Origin: Luzula sylvatica
Taxonomy: Eukaryota > Streptophyta > Magnoliopsida > Poales > Juncaceae
Length of the DNA: 64,000 nt
NCBI GenBank assembly: GCA_946800325.1
Contig: OX326960.1
Span: 36,795,629 to 36,859,628, forward strand
Reading direction: 5' to 3'
The notes beneath the pieces are model-generated. The model was not told the DNA's origin and did not search any database. It saw nothing but the letters and a program-made list of their open reading frames with translations. The position numbers and the translations under genes were made by a program. Of the stretch, positions 1 through 15,055 are shown piece by piece (within the stretch, counting starts at the first letter, position 1; every line of letters begins with the position of its first letter).

Positions 1-3000
1 ATACTCCGTAATTGAAGACTAACACACACATATTTCAATTTTTTCGAAAATTCCTTAAAATTGAAAAAACATAAGTCCAACACCTTCAAAAAATTCAGTT
101 AAGAAATTTAAAGAAAAATGTTAAAATTGAAATGTAACTCAAACAAAGTACGTAATTTTCATGTGGTACTCAAAATATTCCATAATTGAAGACCAAAACA
201 CACAAATTTTAATATTTTGAAATATTTCTTAAATATGCAAAAACTGAAGTCTAACACCTTAAAAAAAAATTCAATTCTGATATTTTAAAAAAAAATGTTA
301 AAATTGATGTGTAACTCAAACAAAATACTCAATTTTAATGGGGTACTCAAAATATTCCGTAATTCAAGACTAAAACACACAAATTTCAATATTTTCCAAA
401 AATTCTTAAAAATGCAAAAACTGAAGTCACCTTCAAAAAAATTCAATTCTGATATTTTTTAAAAAAATGTAAAAATTGATGTGTAACTCAAACAAAATAC
501 TTATTTTTCATGTTGTACTCAAAATACTCCGTAATTGAAGACTAACGCACACCAATTTCAATTTCTTCTAAAATTTCTTAAAATTGCAAAAACATAAGTC
601 TAACACCTTTAAAAAATTCAAATATGATATTTTTAAAAAAAATGTTGAAATTGAAGTATTACACAAGAAAAATACCCAATTTTCTTGACGTACTCGAAAT
701 ACTCCTTAATTGAAGACTAACGCACACAAATTTCAATTTTTTCGAAAATTTCTTAAAATTGCAAAAACATAAGTCTAACACCTTCAAAAAATTCAATTAA
801 GATATTATTCAAAAATGGTTAAAATTTAAGTGTAACAGAAGCAAAATAATCAATTTTTCATGTCATACTCAAAATACTCCGTAATTGAAGACTAACGCAC
901 ACAAATTTCAATTTTTTCGAAAATTTTTTCAAAATGCAGAAACAGAAGTCTAACACCTTTACAAAAAATTTAATTATGATATTTTTTAAAAAAATGTTAA
1001 AATTGAAGTATAACACAAGCAAAATACCCAATTTTCTTGACGTACTGAAAATACTCCGTAATTGTAGACTAACGCACACAAATTTCATTTTTTTCGAAAA
1101 TTCCTTAAAATTGCAAAAACATAAGTCTAACGCCTTCAAAAAATTCCATTAAGAAATTTAAAGAAAAATGTTAAAATTGAAATGTAACTCAAACAAAGTA
1201 CTTAATTTTCATGTGGTACTCAAAATATTCCATAATTGAAGACTAAAACACACAAATTTCAATATTTTGAAAAATTTCTTAGAAATGCAAAAACTGAAGT
1301 CTAACACCTTAAAAAAAACTCAATTCTGATATTTTTAAAAAAAATGTTAAAATTGATGTGTAACTCAAACAAAATACTTAGTTTTCAAGGGGTACTCAAA
1401 ATATTCCTTAATTGAAGACTAAAACAAACAAATTTTAATATTTTCCAAACATTCTTAAAAATGCAAAAACTGAAGTCTAACATCTTCAAAAATATTCAAT
1501 TATGATAGTTTTTAAAAAAATGTGAAAATTGATGTGTAACTCAAACAAAATACTTAATTTTCATGTTCTACTCAAAATATTCCGTAATTGAAGACAAACA
1601 AACAAACACTAATTTCAATTTTTTCAAAAATTTCATAAAAATGCAAAAAATGAAGTCTAACCACCTTCAAAAAATTCAATTAAGATATTTTTAAAAAATG
1701 GTTAAAATTTAAGTATAACAGAAGCAAAATACCCAATTTTTCATGCCATACTCAAAATACTCCGTAATTGAAGACTAACGCATACAAATTTCAATTTTTT
1801 CGAAAAAATTTTAAAATTGCAAAATCAGAAGTCTAACACCTTTAAAAAAATTCAATTATGATATTCATAAAAAAATGTTAAAATTGAAGTATAAGACAAG
1901 GAAATTACCCAATTTTCTTGACGTAATCAAAATACTCCGTAATTGAAGATTAACGCACACTAATTTCAATTTTTTCGAAAATTTCTTAAAATTGCAAAAA
2001 CATAAGTCTAACACCTTCAAAAAATTCAGTTAAGATATTTTTCAAAAATGGTTAAAATTTAAGTGTAACAGAAGCAAAATACTCAATTTTTCAAGTCATA
2101 CTCAAAATACTCCGTAATTGAAGACTAACATACACAAATTTAATTTTTTTCAAAAATTTCTAAAAATGCAAAAAATGAAGTCTAACACCTTTAAAAAATT
2201 CAATCAATATATATATATTTTTAAATGTTAAAATTGAAGTGTAACACAAGCAAAATACTTAATTTTCATGTCGTACTCATAATACTCCGTAATTGAAGAC
2301 TAACACACACATATTTCAATTTTTTCGAAAATTCCTTAAAATTGAAAAAACATAAGTCTAACACCTTCAAAAAATTCAGTTAAGAAATTTAAAGAAAAAT
2401 GTTAAAATCGAAATGTAACTCAAACAAAGTACGTAATTTTCTTGTGGTACTCAAAATATTCCATAATTGAAGACTAAAACACACAAATTTTAATATTTTG
2501 AAATATTTCTTAAATATGCAAAAACTGAAGTCTAACACCTTAAAAAAAATTCAATTCTGATATTTTTTAAAAAAATGTTAAAATTGATGTGTAACTCAAA
2601 CAAAATACTCAATTTTAATGTGGTACTCAAAATATTCCGTAATTCAAGACTAAAACACACAAATTTCAATATTTTCCAAAAATTCTTAAAAATGCAAAAA
2701 CTGAAGTCACCTTCAAAAAAATTCAATTCTGATATTTTTTAAAAAAATGTAAAAATTGATGCGTAACTCAAACAAAATACTTAATTTTCATGTTGTACTC
2801 AAAATACTCCGTAATTGAAGACTAACGCACACCAATTTCAATTTCTTCTAAAATTTCTTAAAATTGCAAAAACATAAGTCTAACACCTTTAAAAAATTCA
2901 AATATGATATTTTTAAAAAAAATGTTGAAATTGAAGTATTACTCAAGCAAAATACCCAATTTTCTTGACGTACTCAAAATACTCCTTAATTGAAGACTAA

Positions 3001-6000
3001 CGCACACAAATTTCAATTTTTTTTAAAATTTCTTAAAATTGCAAAAACATAAGTCTAACACCTTCAAAAAATTCAATTAAGATATTATTCAAAAATGGTT
3101 AAAATTTAAGTGTAACAGAAGCAAAATAATCAATTTTTCATGTCATACTCAAAATACTCCGTAATTGAAGACTAACGCACACAAATTTCAATTTTTTCGA
3201 AAAAAATTTCAAAATGCAAAAACAGAAGTCTAACACCTTTAAAAAAAATTCAATTATGATATTTTTTAAAAAAATGTTAAAATTGAAGTATAACACAAGC
3301 AAAATACCCAATTTTCTTGACGCACTGAAAATACTCCGTAATTGTAGACTAACGCACACAACTTTCATTTTTTTCGAAAATTCCTTAAAATTGCAAAAAC
3401 ATAAGTCTAACACCTTCAAAAAATTATGTTAAGAAATTTAAAGAAAAATGTTAAAATTGTAATGTAACTCAAACAAAGTACTTAATTTTCATGTGGTACT
3501 CAAAATATTCCATAATTGAAGACTAAAACACACAAATTTAAATATTTTGAAAAATTTCTTAGAAATGAAAAAACTGAAGTCAAACACCTTAAAAAAAATT
3601 CAATTCTGATATTTTAAAAAAAAATGTTAAAATTGATGTGTAACTCAAACAAAATACTTAATTTTCAAGGGGTACTCAAAATATTCCGTAATTGAAGACT
3701 AAAACACAGAAATTTCAATATTTTCCAAACATTCTTAAAAATGCAAAAACTGAAGTCTAACACCTTCAAAAACATTCAATTATGATAGTTTTTAAAAAAA
3801 TGTGAAAATTGATGTGTAACTCAAACAAAATACTTAATTTTCATGTTCTACTCAAAATACTCCGTAATTGAAGACAAACAAACAAACACTAATTTCAATT
3901 TTTTCAAAAATTTCATAAAAATGCAAAAAATGAAGTCTAACCACCTTCAAAAAATTCAATTAAGATATTTTTTAAAAATGGTTAAAATTTAAGTATAACA
4001 GAAGCAAAATACCCAATTTTTCATGCCATACTCAAAATACTCCGTAATTGAAAACTAACGCATACAAATTTCATTTTTTTCGAAAAAAATTTAAAATTGC
4101 AAAATCAGAAGTCTAACACCTTTAAAAAATTCAATTATGATATTCTCAAAAAAATGTTAAAATTGAAGTATAACACAAGGAAATTACCCAATTTTCTTGA
4201 CGTAATCAAAATACTCCGTAATTGAAGACTAACACACACAAATTTCAATTTTTTCGAAAATTTCTTAAAATTGCAAAAACATAAGTCTAACACCTTCAAA
4301 AAATTCAGTTAAGATATTTTTCAAAAATGGTTAAAATTTAAGTGTAACAGAAGCAAAATACTCAATTTTTCAAGTCATACTCAAAATACTCCGTAATTGA
4401 AGACTAACATACACAAATTTTATTTGTTTCAAAAATTTCTAAAAATGCAAAAAATGAAGTCTAACACCTTTAAAAAATTCCATCAATATATATATTTTTT
4501 TAAATGTTAAAATTGAAGTGTAACACAAGCAAAGTACTTAATTTTCATGTCGTACTCATAATACTCCGTAATTGAAGACTAACACACACATATTTCAATT
4601 TTTTCGAAAATTCCCTAAAATTGAAAAAACATAAGTCTAACACCTTCAAAAAATTCAGTTAAGAAATTTAAAGAAAAATGTTAAAATCGAAATGTAACTC
4701 AAACAAAGTACGTAATTTTCATGTGGTACTCAAAATATTCCATAATAGAAGACTAAAACACACAAATTTAAATATTTTGAAATATTTCTTAAATATGCAA
4801 AATCTGAAATCTAACACCTTAAAAAAATTCAATTCTGATATTTTTTTAAAAAATGTTAAAATTGATGTGTAACTCAAACAAAATACTCAATTTTAATGTG
4901 GAACTCAAAATATTCCGTAATTCAAGACTAAAACACACAAATTTCAATATTTTCCAAAAATTCTTAAAAATGCAAAAACTGAAGTCACCTTCAAAAAAAT
5001 TCAATTCTGATATTTTTTAAAAAAATGTAAAAATTGATATGTAACTCAAACAAAATACTTAATTTTCATGTTGTACTCAAAATACTCCATAATTGAAGAC
5101 TAACGCACACCAATTTAAATTTCTTCTAAAATTTCTTAAAATTGCAAAAACATAAGTCTAACACCTTCAAAAAATTCAATTAAGATATTATTCAAAAATG
5201 GTTAAAATTTAAGTGTAACAGAAGCAAAATAATCAATTTTTCATGTCATACTCAAAATACTCCGTAATTGAAGACTAACGCACACAAATTTCAATTTTTT
5301 CGAAAAAATTTTCAAAATGCAAAAACAGAAGTCTAACACCTTTAAAAAAAATTCAATTATGATATTTTTTAAAAAAATGTTAAAATTGAAGTATAACACA
5401 AGCAAAATACCCAATTTTCTTGACGTACTGAAAATACTCCGTAATTGTAGACAAACGCACACAACTTTCATTTTTTTCGAAAATTCCTTAAAATTGCAAA
5501 AACATAAGTCTAACACCTTCAAAAAATTTCGTTAAGAAATTTAAAAAAAAATGTTAAAATTGAAATGTAACTCAAACAAAGTACTTAATTTTCATGTGGT
5601 ACTCAAAATATTCCATAATTGAAGACTAAAACACACAAATTTCAATATTTTGAAAAATTTCTTAGAAATGAAAAAACTGAAGTCTAACACCTTAAAAAAA
5701 ATTCAATTCTGATATTTTTAAAAAAATGTTAAAATTGATGTGTAACTCAAACAAAATACTTAATTTTCAAGGGGTACTCAAAATATTCCGTAATTGAAGA
5801 CTAAAACACAGAAATTTCAATATTTTCCAAACATTCTAAAAAATGCAAAAACTGAAGTCTAACACCTTCAAAAACAATCAATTATGATAGTTTTTAAAAA
5901 AATGTGAAAATTGATGTGTAACTCAAACAAAATACTCAATTTTCATGTTCTACTCAAAATACTCCGTAATTGAAGACAAACAAACAAACACTAATTTCAT

Positions 6001-7697
6001 TTTTTTCAAAAATTTCATAAAAATGCAAAAAATGAAGTCTAACCACCTTCAAAAAATTCAATTAAGATATTTTTTAAAAATGGTTAAAATTTAAGTATAA
6101 CAGAAGCAAAATACCCAATTTTTCATACCATACTCAAAATACTCCGTAATTGAAGACTAACGTATACAAATTTCAATTTTTTCGAAAAAATTTTAAAATA
6201 GCAAAATCAGAAGTCTAACAACTTTAAAAAATTCAATTATGATATTCACAAAAAAATGTTAAAATTGAAGTATAACACAAGGAAATTACCCAATTTTCTT
6301 GACGTAATCAAAATACTCCGTAATTGAAGACTAACGCACACAAATTTCAATTGTTTCGAAAATTTCTTTAAATTGCAAAAACATAAGTCTAACACCTTCA
6401 AAAAATTCAGTTAAGATATTTTTCAAAAATGGTTAAAATTTAAGTCTAACAAAAGCAAAAAATTCAATTCTGATATTTTTTAAAAAAATTTAAAAATTGA
6501 TATGTAACTCAAACAAAATACTTAATTTTCATGTTGTACTCAAAATACTCCGTAATTGAAGACTAACGCACACCAATTTCAATTTCTTCTAAAATTTCTT
6601 AAAATTGCAAAAACATAAGTCTAACACCTTTAAAAAATTCAAATATGATATTTTTAAAAAAAATGTTGAAATTGAAGTATTACACAAGCAAAATACCCAA
6701 TTTTCTTGACGTACTCAAAATACTCCTTAATTGAAGACTAACGCACACAAATTTCAATTTTTTCGAAAATTTCTTAAAATTGCAAAAATATAAGTCTAAC
6801 ACCTTCAAAAAATTCAATTAAGATATTATTCAAAAATTGTTAAAATTTAAGTGTAACAGAAGAAAAATAATCAATTTTTAATGTCATACTCAAAATACTC
6901 CGTAATTGAAGACTAACGCACACAAATTTCAATTTTTTCGAAAAAATTTTCAAAATGCAAAAACAGAAGTCTAACACCTTTAAAAAAAAATTCAATTATG
7001 ATATTTTTTTTAAAAATGTTAAAATTGAAGTATAACACAAGCAAAATACCCAATTTTCTTGATGTACTGAAAATACTCCGTAATTGTAGACTAACGCACA
7101 CAACTTTCATTTTTTTCGAAAATTCCTTAAAATTGCAAAAATATAAGTCTAACACCTTCAAAAAATTCCGTTAAGAAATTTAAAGAAAAATGTTAAAATT
7201 GAAATGTAACTCAAACAAAGTACTTAATTTTCATGTGGTACTCAAAATATTCCATAATTGAAGACTAAAACACACAAATTTCATTATTTTGAAAAATTTC
7301 TTAGAAATGCAAAAACTGAAGTCTAACACCTTAAAAAAAATTCAATTCTGATATTTTTAAAAAAAATGTTAAATTTGATGTGTAACTCAAACAAAATACT
7401 TAATTTTCAAGGGGTACTCAAAATATTCCGTAATTGAAGACTAAAACACACAAATTTCAATATTTTCCAAACATTCTTAAAAATGCAAAAACTGAAGTCT
7501 AACACCTTCAAAAACATTCAATTATGATAGTTTTTGAAAAAATGTGAAAATTGATGTGTAACTCAAACAAAATACTTAATTTTCTTGTTCTACTCAAAAT
7601 ACTCCGTAATTGAAGACAAACAAACAAACACTAATTTCAATTTTTTCAATAATTTCATAAAAATGCAAAAAATGAAGTCTAACCACCTTCAAAAAAT
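1..7697. repeat. Satellite sub-domain with ~2.28 kb (13-mer) higher-order repeat
   Basis: The same variant order recurs at a distance of about 2280 bp. The diagnostic monomer with 'AAAGTACGTAATTTTC' lies near 150, 2430 and 4708, and the 93-codon frame at 858-1139 reappears at 3138-3419. The third copy lacks about one monomer (its equivalent frame is at 5241-5522). A break near 6455 joins a partial fourth copy, recognisable by 'GAAGACAAACAAACAAACAC' near 1591, 3870, 5974 and 7612. The block ends near 7697 in a truncated monomer. Confidence 0.85.
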
Positions 7698-8469
7698 TCC
7701 TTAAAATACTCCGTAATTGAAGACTAACACGCACAAATTTCATTTTTTTCGAAAATTTCTTAAAATTGCAAAAACATAAGTCTAACATCTTCAAAAAATT
7801 CAGTTAAGAAATTTCAAAAAAAATGTTAAAATTGAAGTGTAACACAAGCAAAATACTTAATTTTCATGTCGTACTGAAAATACTCCGTAATTGAAGACTG
7901 ACACACACAAATTTCAATTTTTTCGAAAATTCCTTAAAATTGCAAATGCATAAGTCTAACACCTTCAAAAAATCCAGTTAAGAAATTTAAAGAAAAATGT
8001 AAAAATTGAAATGTAACTCAAACAAAGTACTTAATTTTCATGTGGTACTCAAAATATTCCATAATTGAAGACTAAAACACACAACTTTCAATATTTTGAA
8101 AAATTTCTTAAAAATGCAAAAACTGAAGTCTAACACCTTAACAAAAATTCAATTCTGATATTTTTTTAAAAAATGTTAAAATTGATGTGTAACTCAAACA
8201 AAATACTTAATTTTCATGTGGTACTCAAAATATTCCGTAATTGAAGACTAACACACACAAATTTCAATTTTTCAATAAAATTCTTAAAAATACAAAAAAT
8301 GAAGTCTAACACCTTAAAAAAATTTAATTAAGATATTTTATCAAAAATGGTTAAAATTTTCATGTCAGACTCAAAATACTCCGTAATTGAAGACAAACAC
8401 ACACAAATTTCAATATTTTCGAAAATGTCTTAAAATTGCAAAAACATAAGTCTAACACCTTCAAAAAAT

Positions 8470-11010
8470 TCAGTTAAGAACTTTCAAAAAAAATGCTCAA
8501 ATAGAATTGTAACTCAAGCAAAATAGTTAATTTTCATGTCGTACTAAAAATACTCCGAAATTGAGGACTAACACACACAAATTTTAATTTTTCCAAAAAT
8601 TTCTAAAAACACAAAAACTGAAGTCATTAAAAAATTCTGTTCTGATATTTTTTTTTTAAATGTTAAAATTTATGTGTAACTCAAACAAAGTACTTAATTT
8701 TCCAGTGGTACTCAAAATATTCCGTAATTGAAGACTTAACACACACAAATTTCAATTTTTTTCAAAAGATTCATAAAAATATAAAAAATGAAGTCTAACA
8801 CCTTCAAAAAATTCAATTAATATTTTTTTTTTAAATGTTAAAATTGAAGTGTAACACAAGCAAAATATTTAATTTTCATGTCGTACTCAAAATACTCTGT
8901 AATTGAAGACAAACACACACAAATTTTAATTTTTTCTAAAATTTCAAAAAATGCAAAAACTGAAGTCTAACACCTTCCAAAAAATTCAATTCAGTTATTT
9001 TTTTTTAAAATGTTAAAATTGATGTGTAACTCAAAAAAAATACTTAATGTTCATGTGGTACTCAAAATTTTCCGCAATTGAAGACTAACACACACAAATT
9101 TTAATTTTTTAAAAAATTTCTTAAAAATGAAAAAACGGAGGTCTAACACCTTTAAAAAATTCAATTCTGATATTTTTTAAAAAAATGTTCAAATTGAAGT
9201 ATAACACAATCAAAATACTGAATTTTCTAGTCGTACTAATAATACTCCGTAATTGAAGACTAACACACACAAATTTCAAATTTTCACAAATTTCATAAAA
9301 ATGCAAAAAATGAAGTCTAACACCTTCAAAAAATTTAATGAAGATATTTTTTCAAAAATGGTTCAAATTTTCATGTCATACTCAAAATACTCCGTAATTG
9401 AAGACAAACACACACAAATTTCAATTTTTTCGAAAATGTCTTAAAATTGCAAAAACATAAGTCTAACACCTTCAAAACATTCAGTCAAGAAATTTCAAAA
9501 AAAATGCTGAAATTGAATTGTAACTCAAGAAAAATACTTAATTTTTCATGTCGTACTAAAAATACTCCGTAATTGAGGACTAACACACACAAATTTTAAT
9601 TTTTCCAAAAATTTCTAAAAATGAAAAAAATGAAGTCGTTAAAAAATTCAATTCTGATATTTTTTTTTTAAAATGTTACAATTGATGTGTACCTCAAACA
9701 AAATACTTAACTTTCCTGTGCTACTCAAAATATTCCGTAATTGAAGACTAACCCACATAAATTTAAATTTTTTCCAAAAGTTTCATAAAAATGTAAAAAA
9801 TGAAGTCTAACACCTTCAAAAAATTCAATTAAGAAATAATTTTTTTTAAATGTTAAAATTGAAGTGTAACGCAAGCAAAATACTTAATTTTCATGTCGGA
9901 CTCAAAATACTCCGTAATTGAAGACTAACACACACAAATTTCAATTTTTTCTAAAATTTCATAAAAATGTAAAAAATGAAGTCCCTTCAATAAATTCAGT
10001 GAAGATATTTTTTTTTTAATGTAAAAATTGAAGTGTAACACAAAAAAATAATCAATTTTCAAGTCATACTCAAAATACTCCGTAATTGAATACTAACACA
10101 CACAAATTTCCATTTTTTCAAAACATTCTTAAAAATGCAAAAATTGAAGTCTAACACCTTCAAAAAAAATCAATTAAAATGTTTTTTCAAAAATGGTTAA
10201 AATTTAAGTGTAACACAAGCAAAATACTCAATTTTCATGTCATACTCAAAATATTTCGTAATTGAAGACAAACACACACAAATTTATATTTTTTCGAAAA
10301 TGTCTTAAAACTGCAAAAACATAAGTCTAACACCTTCAAAAAATTCAGTTAAGAAATTTCAAATAAAATGCTGAAATTGAATTGTAACTCAAGCAAAATA
10401 CTTAATTTTCATGTCGTACTAAAAATACTCCGTAATAGAAGACGAACACACACAAATTTTAATTTTTTCAAAAATTTCTAAAAATGCAAAAACTGAAGTC
10501 TAACACCTTCAAAAAAATTCAATTCTGATATTTTTTTAAAAAATATTAAAATTGATGTCTAACTCAAACAAAATACTTCATTTTCATGTGGTACTCAAAA
10601 TACTCCGTAATTGAAGACTAACACACACAAATTTCAATTTTTTTAAAAATTTCAAAAAAATGCAAAAAATTAAGTCTAACACCTTCAGAAAATTCAATTA
10701 ATATTATTTTTTTTTAAATGTTCAAATTGAAGTGTAACACAAGCAAAATACTTAATTTTCATGTCGTACTCAAAATACTCCGTAATTGAAGACTGACACA
10801 CGCAAATTTCAATTTTTTCGAAAATACCTTAACATTGCAAAAACATAAGTCTAACACCTTCAAAAAATTCAGTTAAGAAATTTAAAGAAAAATGATAAAA
10901 TTGAAGTGTAACTCAAACAAAATACTTAATTTTCATGTGGTACTCAAAATACTCCGTACTTGAAGACTAAAACACACAAATTCCAATTTTTTCAAATGTT
11001 TTTTAAATAT
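8470..11010. repeat. Segmental duplication inside satellite, copy 1 (partner 15056-17590)
   Basis: About 2.5 kb of satellite recurs almost unchanged 6.58 kb downstream. A diagnostic monomer with 'ATGCTCAAATAGAATTGTAA' occurs near 8495, 15075 and 18520. The frames at 9121-9306 and 9253-9444 reappear nearly identical at 15700-15885 and 15832-16023. The shared rare variants mean block copying rather than independent monomers. Confidence 0.8.
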
Positions 11011-14000
11011 GGAAAAACTGAAGTCTGCCACCTTCAAAAAATTCAGTGAAGATATTTTTTTATAAATGTAAAAATTGAAGTGGAACACAGAAAATATATT
11101 CAATTTTCAAGTCATACTCTAAATACTCCGTTATTGAAGACTAACACACACAAATTTCCATTTTTTCAAAACATTCTTAAAAATGCAAAAATTGAAGTCT
11201 AACCTTCAAAATATTCAATCAAAATATTTTTTCAAAAATGGTTAAAATTTAAGTGTAACACATGCAAAATACTCAATTTTCATGTCATACTCAAAATACT
11301 CCGTAATAGAAGACAAACGCACACAAATTTCGATTTTTTCGAAAATGTCTTAAAACTGCAAAAACATAAGTCTAACACCTTCAAAAAATTCAGTTAAGAA
11401 ATTTCAAAAAAAATGCTGAAATTGAATTGTAACTCAAGCAAAATACTTAATTTTCATGTCGTACTAAATATACTCCGTAATTGAAGACTAACACACACAA
11501 ATTTTAATTTTTTCAAAAATTTCTAAAAATGCAAAAACTGAAGTCCACCTTCAAAAAAATAAAATTCTGATATTTTTTTAATAAATGTTAAAATTGACGT
11601 CTAACTCAAACAAAATATTTCATTTTCATGTGGTACTCAAAATACTCCGTAATTGAAGACTAACACACACAAATTTCTATTTTTTAAAAAAATTCATAAA
11701 AATGCAAAAAATTAAGTCTAACACCTTCAGAAAATAAAATTAATATTTTTTTTTTTTTTACTTTTCAAATTGAAGTGTAACACAAGCAAAATACTTAATT
11801 TTCATGTCGTACTCAAAATACTCCGTAATTGAAGACTAACACACGCAAATTTCAATTTTTTCGAAAATTCCTTAAAATTGCAAAAACATAAGTCTAAGAC
11901 CTTCAAAAAATTCAGTTAAGAAATTTAAAGAAAAATGATAAAATTGAAATGTAACTCAAACAAAATACTTAATTTTCACGTGGTACTCAAAATACTCCGT
12001 AATTGAAGACTAAAACACACAAATTCCAATTTTTTCAAATGTTTTTTAAATATGGAAAAACTGAAGTCTGGCAACTTCAAAAAATTCAGTGAAGATATTT
12101 TTTTTAAATGTAAAAATTGAAGTGTAACACAGAAAATATATTCAATTTTCAAGTCATACTCTAAATACTCCATTATTGAAGGCTAACACACACAAATTTC
12201 CATTTTTTCAAAACATTCTTAAAAATGCAAAAATTGAAGTCTAACACCTTCAAAAAATTCAATCAAAATATTTTTTCAAAAATGGTTAAAGTTTAAGTGT
12301 AACACAAGCAAAATACTCAATTTTCATGTCATACTCAAAATACTCCGTAATTGAAGACAAACACAAACAAATTTCAATTTTTTCGAAAATGTCTTAAAAC
12401 TGCAAAAACATAAGTCTAACACCTTCAAAAAATTCAGTTAAGAAATTTCAAAAAAAATGCTGAAATTGAATTGTAACTCAAGCAAAATACTTAATTTTCA
12501 TGTCGTACTAAATATACTCCGTAATTGAAGACTAACACACACAAATTTTAATTTTTTCAAAAATTTCTAAAAATGCAAAAACTGAAGTCTAACACCTTCA
12601 AAAAAATTCAATTCGGATATTTTTTTAAAAAATGTTAAAATTGATGTCTAACTCAAACAAAATACTTCATTTTAATGTGCTACTCAAAATACTCCGTAAT
12701 TGAAGACTAACACACATAAATTTCAATTTTTTAAAAAAATTCAAAAAAATGCAAAAAATTAAGTCTAACACCATCAGAAAATTCATTTAATAATATTTTT
12801 TTTTAAATATTCAAATTGAAGTGTAACACAAGCAAAATACTTAATTTTCATGTCGTACTCAAAATATTCCGTAATTGAAGACTAACACACACAAATTTCA
12901 ATTTTTTCGAAAATTCCTTAAAATTGTAAAAACATAAGTCTAACACCTTCAAAAAATTCAGTTAAGAAATTTAAAGAAAAATGATAAAATTGAAGTGTAA
13001 CTCAAACAAAATACTTAATTTTCATGTGGTACTCAAAATAATCCGTAATTGAAGACTAAAACACACAAATATCAATTTTTTCAAATGTTTTTTAAATATG
13101 GAAAAACTAAAGTCTGCCACCTTCAAAAAATTCGGTGAAGATATTTTTTTTTAAATGTAAAAATTTAAGTGTAACACAGAAAATATATTCAATTTTCAAG
13201 TCATACTCTAACTACTCCGTTATTGAAGACTAACACACACAAATTTCCATTTTTTCAAAACATTCTTAAAAATGCAAAAATTGAAGTCTAACACCTTCAA
13301 AAAATTCAATCAAAATATTTTTTCAAAAATGGTTTAAATTTAAGTGTAACACAAACAAAATACTCAATTTTCATGTCATACTCAAAATACTCCGTAATTG
13401 AAGACAAACACACACAAATTTCAATTTTTTCGAAAATGTCTTAAAACTGCAAAAACATAAGTCTAACACCTTCAAAAAATTCAGTTAAGAAATTCCAAAA
13501 AAAATGTTAAAATTGAATTGTAACTCAAGAAAAATACTTAATTTTCATGTCATACTAAATATACTCCGTAATTGAAGACTAACAAACACAAATTTTAATT
13601 TTTTCAAAAATTTCTAAAAATGCAAAAACTGAAGTCTAACACCTTCAAAAAAATTCAATTCTGATATTTTTTCAAAAAATGTTAAAATTGATGTCTAACT
13701 CAAACAAAATTCTTCATTTTAATGTGCTACTCAAAATACTCCGTAATTGAAGACTAACACACACAAATTTCTATTTTTTAAAAAAATTCAAAAAAATGCA
13801 AAACATTAAGTCTAACACCATCAGAAAATTCAACTAATATTATTTTTTTTAAATGTTCAAATTGAAGTGTAACACAAGCAAAATACTTAATTTTCATGTC
13901 GTACTCAAAATTCTCCGTAATTGAAGACTAACACACACAAATTTCAATTTTTTCGAAAATTCCTTAAAATTGTAAAAACATAAGTCTAACACCTTCAAAA

Positions 14001-15055
14001 AATTCAGTTCAGAAATTTAAAGAAAAATGATAAAATTGAAGTGTAACTCAAAAAAAATACTTAATTTTCATGTGGTACTCAAAATACTCCGTAATTGAAT
14101 ACTAAAACACACAAATTCCAATTTGTTCAAATGTTTTTTGAATATGGAAAAACTGAAGTCTGCCACCTTCAAAAAATTCGGTGAAGATATTTTTTTTTAA
14201 ATGTAAAAATTGAAGTGTAACACAGAAAATATATTCAATTTTCAAGTCATACTCTAACTACTCCGTTATTGAAGACTAACACACACAAATTTCCATTTTT
14301 TCAAAACATTCTTAAAAATGCAAAAATTGAAGTCTAACACCTTCAAAAAATTCAATCAAAATATTTTTTCAAAAATGGTTTAAATTTAAGTGTAACACAA
14401 ACAAAATACTCAATTTTCATGTAATACTCAAAATACTCCGTAATTGAAGACAAACACACACAAATTTCAATTTTTTCGAAAATGTCTTAAAACTGCAAAA
14501 ACATAAGTCTAACACCTTCAAAAAATTCAGTTAAGAAATTCCAAAAAAAATGCTAAAATTGAATTGTAACTCAAGCAGAATACTTAACTTTCATGTTGTA
14601 CTAAATATACTCCGTAATTGAAGACTAACACACACAAATTTTAATTTTTTCAAAAATTTCTAAAAATGCAAAAACTGAAGTCTAACACCTTCAAAAAAAT
14701 TCAATTCTGATATTTTTTAAAAAAATGTTAAAATTGATGTCTAACTCAAACAAAATACTTCATTTTCATGTGGTACTCAAAATACTCCGTAATTGCAGAC
14801 TAACACACAAAAATTTAAATTTTTTCAAAAATTTATAAAAAATGCAAAAAAATGAAGTCTAACACCTTCAGAAAATTCAATTAATATTATTTTTTTTTAA
14901 ATGTTCAAATTGAAGTGTTACACAAGCAAAATACTTAATTTTCATGACGTACTCAAAATACACCGTAATTGAAGACTAGCACACACAAATTTCAATTTTT
15001 TCGAAAATTCCAAAAAACTGCAAAAACATAAGTCTAACACCTTCAATAAATTCAG

